From NCBI RefSeq assembly GCF_000344685.1, contig NW_006920413.1, positions 356,638-381,967 on the forward strand: a stretch of 25,330 nucleotides of DNA, written 5' to 3'. This document shows, one piece after another, positions 1 through 7,963 of this stretch. Numbering within the stretch: the first letter of the stretch is position 1; each line of letters begins with the position of its first letter. This DNA is from Gloeophyllum trabeum ATCC 11539 (Eukaryota; Basidiomycota; Agaricomycetes; Gloeophyllales; Gloeophyllaceae). A program made the translations under genes and the position numbers. The notes beneath the pieces are model-generated. The model did not search any database. It saw nothing but the letters and a program-made list of their open reading frames with translations, and was not told the DNA's origin.

Positions 1-340
1 CACTTCTGGCTGGTCNCGCAGCTATTCTGGGCTGCTTGATTGATCTGCTGGGCTTCCTCGTCATGGATAGGCCCTGGATAGGGCGTTCTCGAGGACAGAA
101 GACTCAATTCCGGAAGATAGGATCTGCAAAGATTACTGCACTATTGGAGGCTGTCAAGAGATTCTCTGAAGTCTACCCTTTTAATTCTTTACCAGCCAGC
201 TGCTGTAATGCCTGAGGACTCTGAAGAATACTGCTTTATTACTAATATAGAGCACTATATAGACTATAATAGTGCTTCTTATTGTAGATATTATCCATAT
301 AGCCCTGTATCTGAGACAACCAATCTATCTCATTGTAGTA
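1..340. mobile_element. Possible transposon-derived remnant
   Basis: This stretch carries no complete gene and contains one ambiguous base (position 16). The part from about 230 to 340 is AT-rich and holds a nearly perfect inverted repeat at 251-276 (arms AGCACTATATAG and CTATAATAGTGCT, with one bulged base). The minus strand at about 1-140 has an open stretch with no recognisable domain. Because a receptor-like reading frame on the minus strand stops making sense as it enters this block, I infer an insertion or rearrangement here. I saw no terminal repeats, target-site duplication or transposase motif, so the class is unknown. Confidence 0.3.
251..276. repeat. AT-rich inverted repeat (hairpin)
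   Basis: The left arm AGCACTATATAG pairs with the right arm CTATAATAGTGCT around a single A, with one unpaired A in the right arm. It lies next to the point where the degraded receptor-like gene loses its reading frame. Confidence 0.6.
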
Positions 341-893
341 GAGCTCACTACCACGAAGGAATATGCCACACAACCCGAGATGAGTAGCGAGGCCGGATTG
401 TGAGACGCGAGTGTGACAATCACGGTCACGCGGACATTCGGCTGGCAGGAGTTGCCGACCCCCAGTAGGCAGCACTGTTTAGCAACATTCAGTGGCAGTA
501 TCAACGGAGTACTGTTGGAACAAGCGGCCCACAGCATTGGTGTGGAGTAAATGAGCACAGATTGAAACAGACACAGGGAGTACGCGGGTGCATGCTTGGT
601 CTCGTGGCCGCAAAATAGTCTGTATATGATCATGGTGAGGATGGGGCAGCAAGATATGCTAACCAGGGCCCAACTCACAAGAGGGTGTATGAAAAACAGC
701 TGATTATCCACGAGATACAAAAGCTTATCCACGTCGCGTGCCGCTTCACGCGGGCGGACAACAGGACCGTCAGCGTGGTGAAAGTAATCGCAATACCAGC
801 GGATAGCTGAAGCCCCATAAATGCCTGCAACAGGCGAGCATTGCTGTTTTCTGGCAACACTAACGCTGCTGATGAGAATGGCATGCCAAACAC
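340..893 (-). pseudogene. Truncated seven-helix receptor-like gene (7TM-A)
   Basis: The first exon (893 to about 689) encodes an N-terminus with two hydrophobic segments joined by the motif RVKRHATWISFC. An intron (GTGAGT...ATACAG, about 688-613) leads to a second exon containing YSLCLFQSVLIYSTP, typical of a third helix in a basidiomycete seven-helix family. The layout matches the intact paralogue at 22064-23559 helix for helix, including the intron after the second helix (RVCRQTTWINFC and LCITQATLIYGAP there). After a further likely intron, the sequence for the next helices is missing or out of frame. A later piece near 345-430 (VIVTLASHNPASLL) still resembles the family. The C-terminal half is absent. 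I read it as a copy with an internal deletion and a lost 3' end. A gene continuing left of the window through unusual splicing cannot be excluded. Confidence 0.55.
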
Positions 894-1866
894 GGGAGTG
901 CGGCTTACTTTTCGAACTAAGATTCAGGGGACCGATGGTTTGGAAGTTACAAGTAAGACAAAACGTAAGGAGTGTGGTGGGGGTTCATATATGACAAGGC
1001 AAACAGATAGACGCACAAAGGTCGGCAAGGCAGTTACGGGCTCGCGTTATAAGGGCTGCTGGACGAGCCAACTGTTCTCATCTGACGATACATGATCAAC
1101 ATTCAAGATTTTCTCTTGTGCCGGGCGAAGTGGACGTCAAAGGATCCCAGATACGGCATCCATATTCGCTTAGTCATCCGTTCTGCTTGGCCTAGCCGCC
1201 TGGGACGGGGAACGACGAGTTCGTACTGCAGGACACCAGAGTCGGCATCCTACTAGTATGGCTGAGACACTGCAACTAGAAAGCCGATTTGAGATACAAT
1301 CAGTATCAATAATATAATCAGATCTTGTCAGGCTGCAGCGTACCGTACGCACGTGCAAGTGGGGCTTCAAAGCTTCATGCCCGTTGTCCTGTTAAAAAAC
1401 CGAGCAGCTGTCAGCCTGAAGGTCCGTATGCACTTCCCTCGAGCAACAACGGATAGTATAGATGCAGCAGCCTCTGCTCTGCCACTGTCTCGGTGATCTA
1501 TGTTTGTCGTTATGATTGGCACGTAAGTATATGATATCAGACTACAGGAGATAACAGAGGTCTGTGAGAGGCATCCCGCTAGTCGTGGGCTCGCAGCCAG
1601 CATTGAGCAGAGGGAACGGAACATGGAACGAGAACATGGAAAGAGAAATGTACAAAACATCCAAAGATCCACAATGAAGAGCGAGCTCACGCTCGCTTTG
1701 AAAGAAATAAAGACTCCAAAGAATAAAGTTCCTCCGCAAATATCATATAACCGCCGAGGACGCTCTACGACGCCCTCGTGGCGATGGTCGTAAGATAGTC
1801 GTAACAATATTTAGTCGAAAGCAGTAGATAAAAGGTGATCGAACCTCCGCACAGCAGATTGGGATT
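894..1866. other. Intergenic, no supported gene
   Basis: Open frames here (for example minus strand 1367-1807) show no domain, no plausible splice structure and no conserved motif. The only structure noticed is a small perfect hairpin at 1680-1697 (AGCGAGC, 4-nt loop, GCTCGCT). The left part is upstream of the degraded 7TM-A gene. The right part is the 3' flank of the aminopeptidase gene. Confidence 0.5.
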
Positions 1867-4800
1867 CTAATCCCAGTCGATAGTGAGTCCCCCGGGGCCA
1901 GCTCGAGCGAGCCCCAGACCACGTTCGCATTCTCTCTTTAGCCATTTCAGGGCTCGGTTGTCTACGTCTTTAAGGAATGGCGCAAGCCTCTCGTAGCAGC
2001 GTCTGTTATGATCCTATAGCAGAACAGGGTTAGTGAAGTGATCGCTCATGTTGTTACGAGGTGTCGAACCTTTAGCCAAGCCTTCTCTTCTTTGGTGAGC
2101 ATGCTCTCTTTAACCATCTTCGTCTGGATAGGAACGCATGTCAGACGGTCAAAGCCGAGCCAAATGTCACCATTGAATTCTCGTTTGGTCTGGGAGTGCC
2201 AGAATAAGAAGCAGAAAGAAGACATTACACGGGAGACTTACCGTGACCCGTTTGACTACCAGTGCGGATTCAATCCTTATTCCCCATTTGCCGGCATTAT
2301 CTGACAGTTCCATGTCAGTGCTCGTCTCCAATAAATCCACGATGTACTCACAGTATCCGGGTTCATTAGTGATGACGTTGCCAGGAACAAGTGGAACATC
2401 GATCCCAAATCCATGCGGGCCTTCATGGACATTCAAGTACGAACCCACGCCATGGCCCGTTCCGTGCATGTAATTCATACCGTCCTGCCATAGGGCTCTG
2501 CGAGCCAATACATCAAGCGCTTTACCCGTCGTGCCCTCGGGGAAGATTGCGCTGTCGATAGCAATCTGCATCAAGAGAAAATCAGAGCGGTGTCGTGACA
2601 TTAGCATCCTAATTGCTTACATGACCTTGCAAAACGCGGGTGAAGGCTTCGCATTGCTCGTCAGTGGGTCGACCGAAGTGGACCGTTCTAGTTGTGTCGC
2701 AAGTGCCATCCCTGTACTGCCCGCCGGAATCACTACATAATACAACGAAGTCAGCAATCCGGGACTACCCCGAGTCTGTGCAGACTCCACATACTTCAGG
2801 TAAGGCGTCTCTCTATCAATAACTCTTGCCGTGGCCCGAGTAGGAGTATAATGAGGGAGTGCTGTGTTCGAGTGAGTCATCATGTCAAACGGAATGCAAT
2901 AGCAGGAAGGACAAACCTGCGTTAGGACCACTCGCGGAGATATTCTCATAAGCAAGATCCATGAAGTGTTTCTGGTGCCGGCGGAACTCAGTTAGCCTGT
3001 AAGCCGCCTCGTACTCCGTGATCTCATATCCCTGCTGCAGTTTCTGCTCCAGCCAAGCGAACCATCGCACCTTGAACGGCGAGCGCAGTTAGTACCTTTA
3101 CTCGTAATACCGGCTCAAGTAAGCTTACAAAGGCAACACCATCGCGCAGGTATGCCCTTCTCATTCCCTCTATCTCCACTTCATTCTTTACAGCTTTCAT
3201 TTCCTCCACGTAAGATGGCAGGACAGTGTATCGTAGATGTGTGAGCATCAGGGAAATCGCATACGAGGTCTGCGGTGAGATGATGACCTGCGAACGATAT
3301 GAGCAAAAGCCTTTCAACGAGCAATGGCTTGATGTGCGCACCTTTCCCTCTTTCCATTCTCGACGGCGCAAGAACGTCCAAATATCGTTGTAGTCCCTCC
3401 TCTCGACGTTAAGGCCTTCCAAATACCTTGAAACTTCCTCGTCAACCTTGGCCGCTTCAATGAATAATATCGCTCGGTCCAATCCAACATAAAGATATGC
3501 TTGGAAAACAGGATTATAAGGTATATCTTGGCCCCGTAGGTTAAGGAGATAGGCTGGGACAATGAATCTCGTTTTAGGATGTTCTATAGGGAGAGCTGAC
3601 GGAACGGTGCATACCGATTGAAGCCAGAGAGCTTATGAGCGTGCCAACGTGCACCTGGGCTGGCGTGGGCGGCGCTTGTGAATAAGATAGGGTTGCCGGT
3701 GGTTGTGCTTTGATCCATTCCCTCAATTCGGCGAGTTTCGCAGTAGCGTCCTTGCCTGTCAGACCCGTGAGACATCAGCACACAAAGCTGCGAGGCGATT
3801 GTAGTATATACTGACCGGTAAACTCCCGTCCTTGAATAAATATACGTTCCTTCGACCGCTGGGGCTTATCCTTCCACAGCAAGTCCACTAGATTCTGAGG
3901 CGGGTAGATCAATTTCGAGCCTTTCGCCGCCAGCTGCGCGCTGAGCTGTGACGCCTTCTCATGAGTAATCATCCTTGCATCGATACCGATCTTGGAGTTC
4001 TTCGCCCGGTCCTATTATAGATCAGGAATTAGCTCACTCTTTGCTTTTCTCGCGCGACAAATGTCGGCGAAAACGAGGCGGAAAGGAAACGTACGACGAG
4101 CCACTCCACCCAGTCTTTGGGTGCCTCAGGTGCCCCAGCGGCAATAAGATGCCAGTTCTCGTCGAGCTCTTTCTGAGCTTGCAGCCAATAACGAGAGTCG
4201 GTGATCAGGTATGCCTGCGTCTTCGACACGATGGCTTGCCCAGCGGATCCTGTAAATCTATAAGACCGACATTAGTACGCTAAGCTCGACCAGAGGCTGC
4301 ACGCGCCCTAGACGAACCCAGAGATCCATTCCCTGCGCTTGTCACTCGGCGCGACATATTCAGAGCCGTGGGCATCCTCGCTGGGGATGACGCTGTAACA
4401 ACAAGGGCAATGTTTAAGCTCAAGTGCACGCTGCAGCCGAGCACACACATCACGCACTAATAATCCAACGAGTCTTTCTGCATGAGCTTGCGCAGGTCTT
4501 CCAGCCGATCGTATGTATCAGGCTTCTCCTTGATTGGCGCATTGGCATCCACGACCTTTCTCTCAAACGCAGACCCAACGAGGGTGCTTGTCGAATCATT
4601 GCGACCGACGAACGGACGAAGGGCGGCACTCCGCGAACTCTGCTTGCTCCTCTGCGAGGAATTCCTCGAAGGCTGCTGACTGGACTGACGACTATTACTC
4701 TCTGTCCTCGGCCTATCCGGCAGCTCTCTCTCCTTCATCTCGCGCGTGACCTCCTTCTCCTGCACGACAACGTCCTTCTTCCCCGCCCCCCATCCATAAC

Positions 4801-5104
4801 CCCACTGCTTCTTCGAATCCGACCTCTGCAGCTTCTCCGAGACCTGGGTAGCGATGTTCGGGACATCGTACGCCTCGGTATCGGACACGAATGTCAAGTT
4901 CTCTGCGCGCGACGTGAGAGTAGCCGTCGGAGAGAAAGAGTTCGACCGCGAGAGCTCGTTCGATCTGTGCGAATAGCGCTCCGACTTCTCAGAGTATGTT
5001 GCCGAGCGCTGAGGCCCCGGACGCGTCGACTTGGACCGCTTGAAGGAGAACGGCAGGCATAGCGGAGGGGGAGGCGGCGGCGGCGGTGGCGGCGGAGGAG
5101 CCAT
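1867..5104 (-). CDS. Xaa-Pro aminopeptidase P (M24B metallopeptidase)
   Basis: It removes an N-terminal residue that precedes proline, using two divalent metal ions, usually in the cytosol. Fourteen exons (5104-4458, 4392-4318, 4257-4095, 4011-3816, 3755-3615, 3583-3342, 3287-3129, 3070-2917, 2861-2795, 2732-2621, 2565-2352, 2300-2242, 2189-2070, 2013-1867) give 831 residues with no stop. All five metal ligands are visible: Asp616 (DSGGQY), Asp627 (GTCDTTRT), His690 (HGTGHGVG), Glu720 (NEPGYY) and Glu734 (RIES). The spacing Asp-11-Asp and Glu-14-Glu fits the family. The first creatinase-like domain begins near residue 210 ([13 protein letters not shown], then ISGFTGSAG). Family members are usually about 610-650 residues. 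Here about 200 extra residues lead with 12 prolines, then a Ser/Arg/Gln-rich region. The 54-nt intron 3341-3288 is in frame without a stop, so its retention would go unnoticed in an ORF search. Confidence 0.95.
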
Positions 5105-5973
5105 AGTGGTAGTACGGCGTCAAGTAAGAGAAATAATGACGGCGTCCGCTGGCCAGAACTAAGACGACTTATCGCGGAACCATGCACGGCGAGTGCGTAG
5201 GCAACGGCGAGAGAATTTCCGCTCGTCAGACGTATTGAGGGACTCCCCGGCCGCGCTACCTTTAGACTTCGGCCACGTTGCGCTGAGAATACCATAAAAG
5301 GCAATCGTACCGGGGAAAACGGCGGGTTGAGCCGGTCAGGTGCCTGCGTCTGGGCAAGGCGGCGACCCCAAGAACACACTGGAACGGCGTGGCGGGGCCA
5401 AAGTCTAAGTGGTATGATAGGCACATGCGAACGCCTCGACGGACGCAGTCAGCAATGTCGAGCTGGCGATCAGCTTATCGACCGAAATAGTCTGAAAGGG
5501 CTACCACGCTGCCCGAGCTGAGAGCTCGCGTTGGGAAAATGGAAGGGTCTGTGGAATGCAGGAGAAAGGACGGGTCGACCACCATACTTAGCCCCCTTTC
5601 CCCCGATGGCGGCTATAGCAAGTTCCAGCCGTAGCGCAGGCTCCAGAGGTAAAAAGCCCCACCTGGAATGTAGAATGTGCGCGCACAGGACCTCCAAGGC
5701 CTTGGTAATCCGCCGAGTCAACGCGATTGCTAGCCCTACCGTGACGGCATACATGTTTGTCCCTGCGGTTTTTCTGGAAAGGCCATTCGGAAACGATCTG
5801 TCTAATGGGCCCGGAATGAAAGCTGGCATGCGGATCTTTCGTGGACCAAGCCAGATGAGCACGAACCTTGCTCAAGTTCAGGACATAAACTGCGTCCAGT
5901 TACCCTATATTGCAATGTGGTGGGAACCTTCATTATACGAGAGATTGATGAGGTTTCGAATCTCGGACGAGCT
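5105..5973. other. Unassigned region upstream of aminopeptidase P
   Basis: The first part is the 5' flank of the minus-strand aminopeptidase gene. Several overlapping frames of 90-185 codons occur on both strands (for example plus 5531-6088 and minus 5470-5862). None shows a recognisable domain, and none could be joined by splice sites into a convincing model. A short minus-strand hydrophobic stretch (TNMYAVTVGLAIALT, near 5710-5755) could be one membrane helix of a small protein. Confidence 0.35.
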
Positions 5974-6750
5974 TCAGTCGCATTCCACGGATTCAAGGAC
6001 GACTGGCTTCGAGAGATCGTACCCGAAATTTTGCGGCTTCGTCGTGGAGAGAACGAGAGAAGTGTATCGACAGACAAAGGCCTGCTGAAAGAAGGCCTCA
6101 TGTATATAGAAGAAAGGCCATTACGAAAGGACCCGCACCGCGAGGAACGTCGAAGAACTCACCATAGTGAAGATCCATACTGCATTGGGAGAACGCCATT
6201 CGATTACCCTCTCGAAAACACCGTGTGGCGTCGGCGTCTCCTGCTTCCTTTCTTCGCAACACATAGATGTTCGTGTAGCGTAGCGTATCAGACGCAGGAG
6301 TATTCGCCTTGGAGAAAGGCTGTATGCGCACCGTTGTGACAGCACCAGTTAACGGCAGGTGTGGCTTCGTGAGCAACAACCATCCATTAAATGTGGCTGT
6401 CTCCGGTCCTCCAGCTCACCCATACACAAAGCATTCCCCTCACTCGAGCTTTCCAAGGTTGTCCACCTGTAATGGATTGGGCAGTTGGGTATCCAGATGA
6501 CTGAGCCAGACAACGTGGACTTGGACGCTCGTTTCTGTCATGCCCCTGACAGGACCCGTTCAAGTAAGCGATTTCCCCTTCCCTCTTGGAAGCCGTAACA
6601 GGAGGAGCATGCCAAAGGGAAAGGCTGCAGGTGACCGACCTTTGTGAAGACCATAACCGCAGATAAATGCGCAGACGGCGTGGTTAAGAGAACGAACGGC
6701 GCCGCAACGCTAGACATGTACACCAGAGCCCCGCAAGGCGCGCCATCCAC
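5974..6750 (-). CDS. Unidentified spliced gene candidate
   Basis: I do not recognise this gene. Four minus-strand pieces look protein-like. A hydrophobic start at 6750-6640 contains AAPFVLLTTPSAHLSAV. A piece at 6541-6444 contains VHVVWLSHLDTQLPNP and ends at a GTGAGG donor. A piece at about 6370-6215 contains VTTVRIQPFSKANTP. A last piece at 6081-5974 follows a TTTCAGCAG acceptor and ends with VVLESVECD and a TGA. The phases of the first and second pieces do not join with the most obvious splice sites, and the middle junctions are uncertain, so the model is incomplete. It could be a small membrane or mitochondrial protein, a decayed gene, or a chance run of open frames. Confidence 0.25.
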
Positions 6751-6954
6751 GTGACGCTAGTGTGGCAACTTGAACTTGTACGCCCATACCTTCAACTTGT
6801 GCTTTCGTCCTCGATATTCGACCCGTCGCCAACTACATCAGGAATTCCCTATGTTGAGCAAAAAAATTAAGCATCCAGGTGCCCATACTCCAGATATTTT
6901 TTCTAGCAAATAACGCAATATTCCGGCGCAGAAACATGGTCCACATCAGGAAAC

Positions 6955-7240
6955 CGGAATATCTCCGGATGGAGACAGCGTCTCCGCGGCTCCGCCATGT
7001 GCGGGATGGAGACAGGTTCTCCAGACGGAGACGAGGTCTCCATCCGGAGACACGCCCCCCGCTAATATACAGTAATCTGTGCTAAATTTTGCTCGAATGC
7101 AAAGAGGAGCACGTATAGCAAAAACATAAGCCAATATCCGGTCCCTATGTGAGGGATAGATATCGAGTGTCAGGTATACAAACTCCCGCCGAAGCCACGT
7201 GGTGTCTCCAGGAGTCTCCATCTGGAGACGCTGTCTCCGT
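6955..7240. repeat. Cluster of GGAGAC-N3-GTCTCC palindromes
   Basis: Three perfect copies of GGAGAC, three bases, GTCTCC lie at 6971-6985, 7027-7041 and 7224-7238. Single half-sites (GGAGAC, TCTCC, GTCTCC) surround them, for example at 7001-7060 and 7201-7220. The spacers differ (AGC, GAG, GCT), so the arms are conserved while the spacer is not. Confidence 0.75.
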
Positions 7241-7361
7241 CCTGAGCCGGACGGAGATGGCCGTCTCGGGATGATGGGGGGACCTCTCCGTCGCTCCGGG
7301 GCTCCGTGTGACTCCATATGGAGCATATGGAGATTTCCGAGGTTCCTGATGCATGACTCAC

Positions 7362-7486
7362 GTGTACAGCGGTACACATCTAGAGTAATAGACGCTAGTA
7401 TGTTCATGACACCTTGTACAGCGGTACACGCAGTAGTGGACGAGGATGTCCACGACTCCGTACACAGTGGTACACAAAGTAGTGGA
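7362..7486. repeat. Three GTAC-type imperfect tandem palindromes
   Basis: GTGTACAGCGGTACAC at 7362-7377 is a perfect 6-bp inverted repeat around AGCG. The copy at 7414-7429 differs by one base. The third, at about 7459-7475, carries two extra bases in the middle. Copies two and three are both followed by a closely similar tail ending AGTAGTGGA, giving a repeat unit of roughly 43-45 bp. Confidence 0.7.
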
Positions 7487-7606
7487 TTTCGTCGCCCAGC
7501 GGATTCATGCGAAGGCCAGCAGGGTACGTCGCGGGTTCGCGCACTAGGATAAATGCGACAATGGACCGGTTCTTAGAATTTACACACGAACTAACTTGGA
7601 CCGTCT

Positions 7607-7888
7607 TCAGTGTAGGCTGCCGTACAGATGCCACGGCTCGGACCGGTCACTGTAAGTACTGGAACGGGGTCCAGTCTCAAGGTACGGTCCCGCGTTTCTC
7701 GTCTTCGTGTTTATATATAAAGCTTCTTCGCTCCACAGTACTCCGGGAAAGCCTAGCTCTATCAAACCCTTGTTGGCATCGATGAGAACGGCCGTCCGAG
7801 TTCGTCGTAGATCGTACCCAGTTAATTTTGGTGTGCTCCAATCCCACACCATATACGAGCCAGGGAATATCAAACGATAGGGCTCCAT
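7607..7888 (-). CDS. Hypothetical protein, divergent from sugar porter
   Basis: I do not recognise this frame. It starts with an ATG 75 bases from the start codon of the plus-strand sugar porter and runs 93 codons. The first 60 residues read like protein (MEPYRLIFPGSYMVWDW, then GYDLRRTRTAVLIDANKG). The end, after a TATATAAA stretch near 7715, looks random, so the gene may be truncated or continue through an intron I could not place. If real, it would share a promoter region with the transporter. If not, the same DNA is simply the transporter's upstream region. Confidence 0.3.
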   Translation of the reverse strand: MEPYRLIFPGSYMVWDWSTPKLTGYDLRRTRTAVLIDANKGLIELGFPGVLWSEEALYINTKTRNAGPYLETGPRSSTYSDRSEPWHLYGSLH

Positions 7889-7963
7889 AATCTACCGCTC
7901 CTTGCTGAATTCTTACCCCGCCCCCGCTGTCCTGTACGATAGGCTGCTTGTCTGGGGATCACC

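Larger units (their letters stand above)
6751..7600. other. Gene-free region with palindrome clusters
   Basis: No frame here looks coding. The region contains two clusters of short inverted repeats, listed separately, and otherwise unremarkable sequence. Open frames that overlap the clusters exist only because the repeats lack stops. Confidence 0.5.

Noticed and set aside
1808..1876. Minus-strand tRNA-Ser-like 3' half (AGA-type anticodon hairpin and a GGTTCGATCACC box-B-like stretch)
   Set aside because: The hairpin overlaps the last codons and stop of aminopeptidase P, the loop is one base short, and there is no D arm, A box or acceptor stem. It is probably coincidence or an old tRNA-derived fragment.
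4424..5062. 212-codon plus-strand frame
   Set aside because: It is antisense to exon 1 of aminopeptidase P, which is supported by family motifs downstream and an exact 14-exon model.
5531..6339. Overlapping plus-strand frames of 185 and 140 codons
   Set aside because: No domain, no start context and no splice partners. Their composition looks like a shadow of the possible minus-strand gene.
6955..7486. CRISPR-like array
   Set aside because: The repeats are short palindromes with irregular spacing and the host is a fungus. There are no unique spacers of constant length and no cas genes.
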